A stretch of DNA of 64,000 nt, from positions 272,808,916 through 272,872,915 of the forward strand of contig NC_066583.1 in the NCBI RefSeq assembly GCF_024323335.1. The letters are read 5' to 3'. Origin of the DNA: Lathyrus oleraceus (Eukaryota; Streptophyta; Magnoliopsida; Fabales; Fabaceae). Shown here piece by piece: positions 54,566 to 64,000 of the stretch; the stretch's first letter is position 1, and every line of letters starts with the position of its first letter. The notes below the pieces were generated by a model. It was not told where the DNA came from. It searched no databases and saw nothing but the letters and a program-made list of their open reading frames with translations. The translations under genes and the position numbers were made by a program.

Positions 54566-57500
54566 ATGCGATTCTTCTCCGGATCTCATTGATAACAATC
54601 CTGTTACACCCTCATATGACTTCGACAATCCAATCTATCTTGCTGAAGAAGAAGACGAAGAAGATTGTGAACTGCCAGGGGAATTAGCCAGGTTGTTGAA
54701 ACAAGAGGAGAAGGTGATTCAGCCGCATGAAGAGCCGATTGAGGTCGTGAATCTGGGTACCGACGAGGTCAAGAAAGAAGTGAAAATCGGGGCTGCTTTG
54801 GAGGAAAGTGTCAAGAGCAGATTGGTAGTGTTGTTGAAAGAGTATGTCGACATCTTTGCCTGGTCTTATCAAGATATGCCAGGGTTGGATACCGATATCG
54901 TTGTGCACAAGCTACCGTTGAGAACAGATTGTCCTCCAGTGAAGCAGAAGTTGCGCAGAACTCGACCTGATATGGCGATGAAAATTAAAGAAGAAGTGCA
55001 GAAGCAGTGGGATGCTGGATTCCTTGCTGTCACAAATTATCCGCCATGGGTCGCGAACATCGTGCCAGTCCCGAAGAAAGATGGGAAGGTGAGAATGTGT
55101 GTGGACTACCGAGATTTGAATAGAGCTAGTCCGAAAGATGATTTTCCATTACCTCACATTGACGTGTTGGTAGACAATACAGCTCAATTCTCGGTGTTTT
55201 CCTTCATGGATGGCTTTTCTGGCTATAATCAAATCAAAATGTCGCCAGATGATATGGAGAAAACAACGTTCATTACACCGTGGGGTACCTTTTGTTACAA
55301 GGTGATGCCATTCGGTCTCAAGAATGCCGGTGCTACTTATCAGAGAGCAATGGTGACTTTGTTTCATGATATGATTCATCATGAAATTGAATGCTATGTT
55401 GATGACATGATAGCAAAGTCCCAAACAGAAGAGGGGCATTTGGTAGATCTGGCCAAGTTGTTTGACCGGTTGAGACAGTTCAGACTGAGGTTGAATCCGA
55501 ACAAGTGCACGTTCGGAGTGCGGTCCGGTAAATTGTTGGGGTTCATTGTGAGTGAGAAAGGAATCGAGGTTGATCCTGCAAAAGTAAAAGCGATAAGAGA
55601 AATGCCTGAACCGAAAACAGAGAAGGAGGTTCGTGGTTTCTTAGGTAGATTGAACTACATTTCACGGTTCATATCTCATCTAACAGCCACGTGCGAACCG
55701 ATTTTCAAGTTGTTAAAGAAAGATCAAACGGTCAGGTGGAATGGTGATTGCCAAGCGGCATTTGAAAAAATAAAAGAATATTTGCAGGAGCCTCCGATTT
55801 TGATGCCTCCTGTGGAGGGAAGACCGTTAATTCTGTACCTGACCGTCCTCGAGGGGTCTATGGGGTGTGTATTGGGGCAGCATGACGAGTCTGGTCGAAA
55901 AGAGCATGCCATATACTACCTTAGCAAAAAGTTTATCGACTGTGAAACAAGATATTCACTGCTCGAGAAAACTTGCTGTGCTTTGGTCTGGGCTGCTCGC
56001 CGACTAAGGCAGTACATGCTGGTTCATACCACTTTATTGATTTCCAAGATGGATCCAATCAAGTACATTTTTGAGAAGCCAGCATTGACCGGACGGGTTG
56101 CGAGATGGCAAATGATTTTGACTGAATATGATATACAGTATACCTCTCAGAAGGCAATCAAGGGGAGTGTATTGTCTGATTATCTCGCTCAGCAACCTAT
56201 TGATGACTATCAACCGATGAAGTTTGAATTCCCTGATGAGGACATCATGTTTCTCAAATCGAAAGATTGCGAGGAACCAATCCCGGAGGAGGGGCCTGAC
56301 CCTGAATCCGAATGGATTTTGATGTTTGATGGGGCCGTTAACGTGAATGGAAGCGGTGTGGGTGCTGTTTTGGTTACGCTGAAGGGATCCCACATTCCTT
56401 TTGCTGCCCGACTGACATTTGAGTGCACCAACAACGTAGCTGAATATGAAGCTTGCATATTGGGGATTGAGGAGGCGATTGATTTGAGGATCAAGAACCT
56501 TGTCATATATGGAGATTCAGCTCTGGTGATAAATCAGGTTAACGGGAAATGGTATACGCATCAATCTCATTTGGTTCCGTATCGAGATTATACGAGGAGA
56601 TTGTTGACGTTTTTCACCAAGGTGAAGTTGCATCATGTGCCCAGAGAGGAGAATCCTTTGGCAGATGCTTTGGCTACTCTGGCTGCCTTGATTAAGGTGC
56701 AGAGGTGGAATCAGTTCCCCAGTGTTGAAGTAGGTCGTCTGGATAGACCGGCTTATGTGTTTGTTGTTGATACAGCGCCTGATGATGAGAAGCCGTGGTA
56801 TTATGATATCAAGCGCTATCTTGAGACTCAAGAGTATCCTGAGGGAGCGTCGAAAAAGGATCGAAAGACTCTGCGGAGGTTAGCTATGGTGTTTTACCTG
56901 AATAAGGATGGGGTTTTGTACAAGAGGAATTTTGATTGGGTCTTGCTCAGATGTGTTGATGATAGAGAAGCAAGCCAGTTGATGAAAGAGGTTCATGAGG
57001 GATCGTTCGGTACCCATGCCAGTGGGAATGCGATGGTAAAGAAGCTGTTGAGAGCAGGTTATTATTGGATGACAATGGAGGCCCAATGTTTCAATTTCGT
57101 GCGGAAGTGTCATAAATGCCAGATTTATGCTGACAAAGTGCACGTGCCTCCAAATCCGTTGAGCTTAATGTCGTCTCCGTGGCCGTTTGCTATGTGGGGC
57201 ATTGATATGATCGGGAAGATTGAACCTACAGCTTCGAATGGGCACAGATTCATATTAGTGGCTATTGACTACTTCACCAAGTGGGTTGAAGCAGCCTCTT
57301 ATACAAATGTGACAAAGCAGGTCGTTGCCAGGTTTCTAAAGAGAGACATCATTTGTAGATATGGGGTTCCTGAAAGAATCATTACTGATAATGGTTCTAA
57401 TTTGAACAATAAGATGATGGCAGAACTGTGCCGGGAATTCAAGATTGAGCATCACAATTCTTCTCCTTATCGTCCGAAGATGAATGGGGCGGTTGAGGCA

Positions 57501-58046
57501 GCCAACAAGAATATAAAGAAGATTGTGCAGAAAATGGTGGTAACCTATAAAGACTGGCATGAGATGTTGCCGTTTGCACTGCATGGGTATCGCACGTCGG
57601 TGCGTACATCTACTGGGGCAACTCCTTTCTCATTGGTATATGGAATGGAGGCTGTATTGCCTGTTGAGGTTCAGATTCCCTCTTTGAGAGTCCTGATGGA
57701 CGTGAAATTGCAAGAGGCTGAATGGGTAAGGACTCGGTATGAAGAGTTAAGCCTGATTGAAGAAAAGAGGCTAGCAGCCATCTGTCATGGGCAGTTGTAC
57801 CAGCAGAGGATGAAACGGGCTTTTGACAAGAAGGTGCGACCTCGGGTATATCACGTGGGTGATATGGTGTTGAAAAGGATCCTTCCTCCTCAAAACGATC
57901 GTAGGGGCAAATGGACACCGAATTATGAAGGTCCATTCGTGGTCAAGAAGGTTTTCTCTGACGGGGCCTTGTTGTTAACGACCATGGATGGCGAGGATTT
58001 TCCATCCCCTGTGAATGCAGACGCAGTTAAAAAATACTTCGTATAA
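54546..58046 (+). CDS. Ogre-3 pol: reverse transcriptase, degenerate RNase H, archaeal-type RNase H, integrase
   Basis: Open over 1166 codons; with splicing the first codons used begin at 54566. RT (about 120-360) has WVANIVPVPKKDGKVRMCVD, MPFGLKNAGATYQ and YVDD (about 284-287). The gypsy-type RNase H (about 415-545) is degenerate: LYLTVLEGSMGCVLGQ lacks the usual first Asp. A second, archaeal-type RNase H follows (about 590-720, ILMFDGAVNVNGSGVGAVLV, then NNVAEYEA, YGDSALV, ENPLADALA) with its acidic residues. Integrase has an HHCC finger (about 816-860) and DDE residues in GIDMIGK, ITDNGSN (about 947) and GAVEAANK (about 983). No chromodomain is seen. This dual RNase H order is characteristic of the Tat lineage that includes Ogre. 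Confidence 0.94.
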   Translation: MNQHSCRCDSSPDLIDNNPVTPSYDFDNPIYLAEEEDEEDCELPGELARLLKQEEKVIQPHEEPIEVVNLGTDEVKKEVKIGAALEESVKSRLVVLLKEYVDIFAWSYQDMPGLDTDIVVHKLPLRTDCPPVKQKLRRTRPDMAMKIKEEVQKQWDAGFLAVTNYPPWVANIVPVPKKDGKVRMCVDYRDLNRASPKDDFPLPHIDVLVDNTAQFSVFSFMDGFSGYNQIKMSPDDMEKTTFITPWGTFCYKVMPFGLKNAGATYQRAMVTLFHDMIHHEIECYVDDMIAKSQTEEGHLVDLAKLFDRLRQFRLRLNPNKCTFGVRSGKLLGFIVSEKGIEVDPAKVKAIREMPEPKTEKEVRGFLGRLNYISRFISHLTATCEPIFKLLKKDQTVRWNGDCQAAFEKIKEYLQEPPILMPPVEGRPLILYLTVLEGSMGCVLGQHDESGRKEHAIYYLSKKFIDCETRYSLLEKTCCALVWAARRLRQYMLVHTTLLISKMDPIKYIFEKPALTGRVARWQMILTEYDIQYTSQKAIKGSVLSDYLAQQPIDDYQPMKFEFPDEDIMFLKSKDCEEPIPEEGPDPESEWILMFDGAVNVNGSGVGAVLVTLKGSHIPFAARLTFECTNNVAEYEACILGIEEAIDLRIKNLVIYGDSALVINQVNGKWYTHQSHLVPYRDYTRRLLTFFTKVKLHHVPREENPLADALATLAALIKVQRWNQFPSVEVGRLDRPAYVFVVDTAPDDEKPWYYDIKRYLETQEYPEGASKKDRKTLRRLAMVFYLNKDGVLYKRNFDWVLLRCVDDREASQLMKEVHEGSFGTHASGNAMVKKLLRAGYYWMTMEAQCFNFVRKCHKCQIYADKVHVPPNPLSLMSSPWPFAMWGIDMIGKIEPTASNGHRFILVAIDYFTKWVEAASYTNVTKQVVARFLKRDIICRYGVPERIITDNGSNLNNKMMAELCREFKIEHHNSSPYRPKMNGAVEAANKNIKKIVQKMVVTYKDWHEMLPFALHGYRTSVRTSTGATPFSLVYGMEAVLPVEVQIPSLRVLMDVKLQEAEWVRTRYEELSLIEEKRLAAICHGQLYQQRMKRAFDKKVRPRVYHVGDMVLKRILPPQNDRRGKWTPNYEGPFVVKKVFSDGALLLTTMDGEDFPSPVNADAVKKYFV

Positions 58047-58047
58047 A

Positions 58048-58252
58048 GAGACCCGCTGGACGAAAAGAATAAAATAGTCCAGGCAAAAATGGGCATCCCG
58101 ACAAACCAAGAAACAGAAAAAAGGTTCGGGCAAAAATTAGGGAAAAAATGAAAAATGTACACCCGGCAAGTCGAAAACCTGAAAAGGCGACTTGGGCAAA
58201 AAAGGGTATCCCGGTGGACTGAAAACCCGAAAGGGCGGTCCAGGCAAAAGAG
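58048..58252 (+). promoter_or_regulatory. Four-hairpin conserved RNA element directly after the Ogre-3 integrase stop
   Basis: Hairpins: A 58056-58082 (CTGGAC/GTCCAG), B 58097-58130 (CCCG + AACC with GGTTCGGG), C 58167-58194 (CAAGTCG/CGACTTG, perfect), D 58215-58242 (TGGACTG/CGGTCCA, one wobble). C and D are both 7-bp stem, AAAA bulge, 3-bp inner stem, GAAA loop. Each is followed by GGCAAAA. The first starts ten bases after the stop codon. The same set is in Ogre-2 (25857-26057). Confidence 0.75.
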
Positions 58253-58255
58253 GGA

Positions 58256-58444
58256 TTGAAACGAACAACTGCGTCCAGCATGATCGTTTGCGCTTTGGTT
58301 AAAGCATCATGGATAATACCCGGTAGGGATCAGTTGGAATCGTCCTGTTCAGAAGGCAGAAAGCACGGAGAGTCTGAGGACATATGGGGTGTAACCGAGT
58401 TGGAACTCGATGAGATCATGGGTTTCACATTGCCATTAGGATAG
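58256..58444 (+). other. Short open frame after the hairpins, doubtful
   Basis: A 62-codon ATG frame in the Ogre-3 3' region with no recognisable domain. The end (WGVTELELDEIMG) resembles the style of the gag-pro end (DWKVEEIIRV), so it may be a duplicated scrap of element coding sequence. I do not regard it as a gene. Confidence 0.2.
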
Positions 58445-58800
58445 ATTTTTCCTTTTTTGCGCAATTACCTCTTTTCAGGAATTGCTTCCTTTGTATTGCT
58501 CATTTGAGCCACACTTTTCTAATCAATAAAATGCATATTCAGTCAAATAATTTTGTTTTTGTCTTTCATTACCGCTTTGATTGCAAAAACATCCAGATAT
58601 TTTTGATAAAGAATGTTGCATTTTAAGACATACAGGTTCCTTCCAATGCATGTTTATAAGACGGAAAGCTTGAAATCTTATTTGGAAGGTTGAGTGACCC
58701 AAGTGTTGAAATCTTGACACGTCTGGGGCACGGTTTTATCTAACAATCTGTTTTGCAGGAACTGTTAGGTATTTGCATTCACTTGCAGGTTGTGGTGTGG
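58445..58800 (+). other. Ogre-3 3' region, non-coding
   Basis: A/T-rich, with no repeat or ORF of note. Confidence 0.5.
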
Positions 58801-58809
58801 AAGCTTTGT

Positions 58810-60420
58810 AGTAGATCCCCAGAGAGTTCGCTCAGGAACAAATGAATATGAAAGAATGACGAAGACGTTGAGACGTACGACGATCCTTGATATTAATCAA
58901 GAAGACTCTTCAAAGTCGGAAGACTTGAAAGTTTGTAGAAACCCAGAGGAGGACGGTAGGAAGAGACGACCCTTGAAATTAATCAAGAAGACTCTTCAAA
59001 GTCGGAAAATTGAAATTTCTGTATAAATCTGAGGAGTACGTTTCTCGTCGAGCGCGGAGCGATTGGGAATACAAGATGATGGAGCAGAAAAGGTCCAGAC
59101 GAGTCTGGGAGTTCTCAAAAGTGGAAAGCTGATACGAGATTGGGAGGTGGATACCATGGTTCGACGAGTCGACGGGTGTTCTGAACCAACTTTTCTCATT
59201 TCCCAGCGTGGTCCCCAAGCAGAAGTAGAGGACCAAACTCCCCAGCAGATTCCAGATCTGTGATTTCCCCAGCCGAGTCAGGATGGTTATCCCCGGCAGG
59301 TTTACAACGGTGTTTCCTCAGCAGCCAGGCCAGAAGGTTGCTACTCCCCGAGTGGAGCGGGTTTCAATGAAATATATCTCCAGCAGTGTTCATCCTACCA
59401 GTGGATTGGATGAGTTTCCGTAGCGGACGGATTTTTGCATCCCCAGCTGAGTTGATTCTACCTATGGATTGCATGGGTTGTCCCCAGCGGCGTAGCATTC
59501 GTTTTCCCTAGCAGGGTCAGGATGGTTATCCCCAGCAGGTGTCAGATCGATGCTTCCCCAGTTGCCAGGCCTGGAGGTGGCTGTTTCCCAGCAGAGTATC
59601 TGTGAGCATTTCCCCAGTGAAGTCGTCAGGTATCTGTGAGGGTTTCCCAAAGCGGGTTCGGGATTGATATCCCCAGCAAGTCGAAGATTGTTGTATCCCC
59701 ACAGAGTGTTGGTGGTTCTTATCCCCAGCAGTTTCCCGAGCGGATTGGGTGCAAAGGAGGTGTTTCCCCAGCAAGGGTTACCTTTTCCCGGCAGCAGTAT
59801 TATTCCCCAGCAGGGTGGAATCGGAGTATTGACGAGTTCCTCAGCAGAGTGTCTCGTGCTCCTCAGAAGAGTCCCTTGAGGGGGATGCTTTTTATGCATT
59901 CATCATGTAGAGTAAGCATAGCATATTGCATAGAAAAAATAATAAATCGCGTAGCATTTCCATAATTATGGAGCATTACGCAGAAAAAGATCATGCATCA
60001 TTGTTGCAAGCATAGAGCTAGTCTCAAGCCGTGGTTACCGTTTGAGAGGTGGTTGTGCCAGAAAGCGAAGATGTTACTCTGTGGAGTTTAGCATCATGAC
60101 GTCAGATCAGCAATGTTCCCCAGTAGTGCGATATTGGAGGAAATGTTTCCGTCGGACAGAGATGGAAATAAAATCAGAGGACGTTACGCGATCAGAGCGA
60201 TTCAAGCCGTGGTTACCGCTTGAGGATTGGTTTTATCAGACAGTGAAGGTGTTACTCCGAGGAGTCTAGCATCATGGTTTTAATCAAGGATATTCCCCAG
60301 TGGTACGATACTGAAGGGTAAGTTTCTGTCGAGCAGAAATGGGAATGTTAATCAAGAAAGTTCCGGGGTTCAAGAAAAACAAGAAAGAAGATAATCCCCA
60401 GCTAAACGCGAAGTGTTTGT
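58810..60420 (+). repeat. PBS-complementary TCCCCAGCAG repeats in the Ogre-3 3' region
   Basis: Fifteen exact TCCCCAG were counted, densest at 59239-59810, in contexts such as TCCCCAGCAGAT (59239), TCCCCAGCAGGT (59529), TCCCCAGCAAGTCG (59669) and TCCCCAGCAGGG (59802), plus near misses TCCCAGCAGAGT (59586) and CTCAGCAGAGTG (59840). The complement of the PBS is TCCCCAGCAGAGTCGCCA. Spacing is irregular (about 25-60 bases). Two similar ~185-bp blocks (about 60027-60130 and 60208-60310, AGCCGTGGTTACCGYTTGAG) lie at the end. Confidence 0.75.
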
Positions 60421-60479
60421 CTGCCAGGGTTGAATAGAGAGCAGTCGGCTCAGGGCGTGTCATCCTCAGCATGGGTCGT

Positions 60480-61010
60480 TGTGGCATTCCGGCCAGTTTC
60501 CGATTTCCAGATCGAAGAGGTTCTCAACAGTCAGGACGAAGAACTTGTGGCACTCCGGCCAGTTTCCGATTTCCAGATCGAAGAGGTTCTCAACAGTCAG
60601 GACGAAGAACTTGTGGCATTCCGGCCAGTTTCCGATTTCCAGATCGAAGAGGTTCTCAACAGTCAGGACGAAGAACTTGTGGCAATCCGGCCAGTTTCCG
60701 ATTTCCAGATCGAAGAGGTTCTCAACAGTCAGGACGAAGAACTTGTGGCATTCCGGCCAGTTTCCGATTTCCAGATCGAAGAGGTTCTCAACAGTCAGGA
60801 CGAAGAACTTGTGGCATTCCGGCCAGTTTCCGATTTCCAGATCGAAGAGGTTCTTAACAGTCAGGACGAAGAACTTGTGGCACTCCGGCCAGTTTCCGAT
60901 TTCCAGATCGAAGAGGTTCTCAACAGTCAGGACGAAGAACTTGTGGCACTCCGGCCAGTTCCGATTTCCAGATCGAAGAAGCTCACGATGATTAGATCGA
61001 TGCAGCTTGC
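60480..61010 (+). repeat. 66-bp minisatellite, about 8 copies, in the Ogre-3 3' region
   Basis: Units begin near 60485, 60551, 60617, 60683, 60749, 60815, 60881 and 60947 (CATTCCGGCCAGTTTCCGAT...), almost identical; the last has a 1-base deletion. Because 66 is divisible by three and the unit has no stop, long open frames appear in all three forward frames (up to 345 codons from 60430, as ELVAFRPVSDFQIEEVLNSQ repeats). They are by-products. Confidence 0.92.
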
Positions 61011-61512
61011 GGCAATCCGGCCAGTTTCCCGGTATCCAGACCGAAGCGGTATCCAGACCGAAGTGGTATCCAGACCGAAGAGGTGTTCAGACCAAAGTGG
61101 TGTTCAGGCCAAGAAAATGAAAAAAGAAGAGAAAATTTCGGGGTTCAGGAAAATAAAAAAGGATTATCCGAAAAATTCCGGGGTTCAAGAAAATGAAAAA
61201 GGAGAGGGAATAGTAATCCCGAGCGAGTGGTGTTCAGGCCATGGGTTATCCCTGTGTTACCATTTATTTTGGTATCCAGGTCGACAGTGTTGTTTTGGTA
61301 TCCAGGTCGACGTTTATGTTTTGGGGTTCAAGCCGAGTTTCTCCGTACCAGACGGATTTTTCTTTGAGATTGCTTCTTCGCCGATTCTGACAGGCGTTGT
61401 TAATTATTTTCCCATCAGAGTGCAAATTGTTCGTCTGTTCTTGGTATTCAATCACTCTTCATCCTGATCATCTGAAAGCCGAGGCTATTCATATCGACAG
61501 GTTCACAGTGGA
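61011..61512 (+). other. Ogre-3 3' region after the minisatellite
   Basis: It starts with a shorter repeat (GTATCCAGACCGAAGYGGTA, about 61030-61110), then variants of GGGGTTCARGAAAATRAAAAA and TTTTGGTATCCAGGTCGAC. These decayed tandem repeats look related to the unit before them. Confidence 0.6.
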
Positions 61513-61526
61513 TTGAATAGGGGCAG
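61513..61526 (+). other. Polypurine tract of Ogre-3
   Basis: GAATAGGGGCAG directly before the 3' LTR TGTAACACC, with C at two positions; the usual place for plus-strand priming. Confidence 0.6.
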
Positions 61527-61527
61527 C

Positions 61528-64000
61528 TGTAACACCTCAAAATTTGCCCTCCTCTCTTGGGACTAGCATAACATATTACATATCATTTTAGGTCATTAGG
61601 CATTGCATATTGCATATCATGTGGTTACATGGTGCAAGTCATTCTCCAAGTCTTGGTCAGAAGATGAGGAAGTCAAAGTGCAAGCTAGGGTTTTATTGGA
61701 CTGGTCAGCAATCATCTGAGGATGTGGAGGTCCAAATTAGGGTTTGTGATTCTCAAGGAGATTGGTCTTCATCTTGTTTGAAAGGATACATCATCATCAT
61801 GGTTTGTCATCATCAAGTGTTGGAGCATAGTCCTTGAGATTAGGGTTTTGACCACTGGTCAACCCTAATCAGTTGCATTGGGCCAATCAGGGCATAATCA
61901 GGAGATGGGGTCTATGATGGATATGGGGATCATTATATGATTGTATGGACATTATTGAGGTTAGGTTTTCACCCTTGAGCCATTTCATCAGGAGATTGGA
62001 GCTCAGTTGGATCAATGCATTGCCAAATTCATCTGTCAGTTGAAAAAGTCAACTGTGGTCAACTGTGCATGATTTAATGGATTTGGAGGTGGGATTGAGT
62101 TGGATACACTTCATTCATGTTGAAACAAGTGTTATTTGACATTTCAAAGCTTAAGAATGAAGGAAATCAAGTCAGAACAGAAATGGCCAAAAATAGAAAG
62201 TGACTTGTAATAGAAGTTTCCAAAAATGGAAAGTTTTTGACCTCAAAATTACATGTCCAAGGAAGCTTCAAATGGAAATTTGTTCAACATGAAAGTTGTA
62301 GATCTTGTTCTCACCTTTCCAAAAAGTCCAAGAACTTGAAAATCCCATGTATGGTTGGCAAGTTATGGTCCAGTCAATTTCAAAAATGACCCATAATCAG
62401 AGGGGCATAACTTCCACATGGAGTTTCCAAATGGGATGATCTTTTTATGCACAAACTCCATTTGACATGTATTTTCATGGTGCATAATTTGAATTCATCA
62501 AAAGTGGTCAATGCAAAAAGTCAAATTTCAAGTGTACAGTTAAAAAACCAGGGGCAAAATGGTCCAACTTGTGAAATAATGGGAATTTTGGAATGGGGAT
62601 TTTTGCAACACCTCACAAATGCTATTTGGAAATGGTTTGAATCATCATAACATGTCAAGGCCTCATGGTTGAACAATTCACTTTTGAAATGAACTTGAAA
62701 ATGCATAAACTTGCCATAGCATAGTGAAATTCAAAAAATACATGGCCAATCAACATGGGACAAGTTGCAACAGCTCATGACAGATGTTTAGAGCATGTGT
62801 GAGCTGTCAATACAGCTGTCATTGGCCTGTGGTGAAATGGCATTTTTGCCCTTACTTTGAAAATGACACATTTGCTAATCTCATTGCATTTGGTTAATTA
62901 AGTGATTAAGGCTTGATTAAGCTGAAGTATATATTCCTAATCATAACCAACTTCTAACAGAATCACAATTCACCAAAAATTGCAAAAATTTTCCCTCCAA
63001 TTCTCAAGAAAGTTCAAGAACATTCAAGAGCAAAATTGGATCAAACTCTTCCAATTCTTCATCAAATTCGAAATTTCTTTTTGCTGCTTCTTCCTTGGAT
63101 CTCCTTCTTCAACTGTTTTGGTAGTTTGGATCCAAAGAGCATCAAATTCTCCACTGTCCAAATTATGCTCATCAATGGCATTTGGAGATTTCTTCCACTA
63201 GAAGCGAATTCGAGCCAAGCTACAAGTTGCATTCACCTTCTTATATCTTCTACTTGATCTGTTTTTGGAATTTGCGCATCAAAACATCACGAATCACGGC
63301 TGTCATCAAACAAAGGTGCGAATTCGAATCTCATGGTTTTGTAAATTGTTATATGCATTGTGTAGATCGTTCATCGTAGGTTAGCGTGAAACTTGTGGTT
63401 TATGAAATGATTAAGTATTAAGAGAGATATCTTGATTTCAAGTTTTGTGTTCATTCCTTTCCAAGCTCGATTCGTGATGTACAGTGGAAATTAATAAAAA
63501 TTGTTAGCATATTAGTGATGTGCGTTAGGAGACGAAGAGAATGGTATAGGATTTGCGCGTTTTGGTTGAGATTTGAGCGGAACCGCATTTGAAGAAGAAG
63601 AACACGTTAACGGCGCGGGGAAGACGATTTGCTGGAGCTGTTTTCTCTGTTTGATCCGTCACGTGGCCTGGAAATTTTGAAAAGTTGTTTCCCTCCATTA
63701 CAAACCAATTACACACCGCCACGCAGTAAATGAGACGCTGAGTTGGACCGGCTGGCTGGATAATTACGGGATTGCCATTACTTCTAATTAATTAAATATA
63801 ACATCTAAATAATTATTTCATTTAATTAACCAAACATTAAAAAATTCATAGAAAATTATTGGAAGGTCAAAAAAATATGAGGATTTTTTCTATAGTTTCC
63901 ATTTTTCCTGTAGAATTTTATGAGCATGATTTCCAAAATTGTGCATGGTGAAAAGTTGACTTTGCCTAGGGATGTTTGACTTGTGTGTATTTTTGACATG
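61528..64000 (+). repeat. 3' LTR of Ogre-3, cut by the window end
   Basis: Matches 42604-45076 base for base apart from about ten substitutions noticed. The remaining ~2.6 kb lies outside. Confidence 0.95.

Larger units (their letters stand above)
42604..64000 (+). mobile_element. Ogre-3: nearly complete Ogre element, plus strand (right end outside window)
   Basis: Order: 5' LTR 42604-47697, PBS 47700-47717, leader, ORF1, gag-pro, intron, pol, structured and repeat-rich 3' region, purine tract, 3' LTR from 61528. All three ORFs are open, so this copy could be capable of movement apart from possible point defects. If both LTRs have equal length the element ends near 66621 and is about 24.0 kb, a normal Ogre size. 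The left 5 bases ACCTG (42599-42603) should reappear after the right end. Confidence 0.93.

Noticed and set aside
48780..58281. Many minus-strand frames opposite ORF1, gag-pro and pol
   Set aside because: They are shadows of the strongly supported plus-strand polyproteins.
60430..61467. 345-codon open frame
   Set aside because: It is produced by a 66-bp minisatellite open in all three forward frames; no domain and no element homologue.
1..64000. tRNA, rRNA or organelle-derived segments
   Set aside because: Scanning by eye found only tRNA-complementary primer sites of retroelements and no complete RNA gene or plastid-like block; a covariance search was not possible here.

Overview
This is a stretch of plant nuclear chromosome. 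One spliced host gene sits at the left edge (234-4994). Everything to its right is transposable-element DNA, much of it inserted element inside element. Three related Tat/Ogre-type Ty3/gypsy LTR elements share a tRNA-Arg-like primer site (TGGCGACTCTGCTGGGGA). Two have an extra ORF before gag, one has LTRs of about 5.1 kb, and one has a probable intron between protease and reverse transcriptase. These are hallmarks of Ogre, an element family best known from legumes with large genomes (pea, vetch, Lathyrus, Medicago). I infer a Fabeae-type legume but cannot name the species.

Layout. (1) 1-5480: an intact FDM/IDN2-like gene (XS-coiled coil-XH protein, 634 aa, six coding exons), a factor of RNA-directed DNA methylation. 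(2) About 5990-14035: a badly decayed Copia element, later hit by a composite element at 7228-11037 that contains a 3.26-kb Mutator-like element (7680-10940, 9-bp target duplication) carrying a broken plant-mobile-domain (PMD) gene; by a 1.38-kb long-inverted-repeat Mutator-type MITE (11240-12621, 9-bp duplication); and by a 634-bp minus-strand TRIM (13265-13898, 5-bp duplication). (3) About 14575-16279: the left part of another MULE, with a GRF zinc-finger ORF and the C-terminal end of its transposase. (4) That transposase is split by a minus-strand Athila-type element (3' LTR 16280-17713, 3' internal region 17714-19070, resuming at 41732-42603).

The Athila element was itself hit twice. Ogre-1 (minus strand, 19071-41731) lies in a G/C run and has lost pol and part of its 3' LTR. 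Ogre-2 (minus strand, 21000-32403, target duplication GTGAG) sits inside the 3' LTR of Ogre-1. Ogre-3 (plus strand, 42604 to beyond 64000) interrupts the Athila ORF. Ogre-3 is nearly complete: 5' LTR, primer site, ORF1, gag-protease, a frame-restoring intron, RT/RNase H/archaeal-type RNase H/integrase, a repeat-rich 3' region, purine tract, and the first 2.5 kb of the 3' LTR.

The most unusual signals are in non-coding parts of the Ogre elements. Directly after the integrase stop codon, Ogre-2 and Ogre-3 carry the same ordered set of four hairpins, with base changes that keep pairing. Farther 3', both carry many copies of a motif matching the 3' end of the primer tRNA, so the 3' region of the RNA is complementary to the element's own primer binding site. 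A third signal is a PBS-like copy inside the LTR, 50-80 nt from its end, in all three elements. All alignments, identities and foldings were done by eye.
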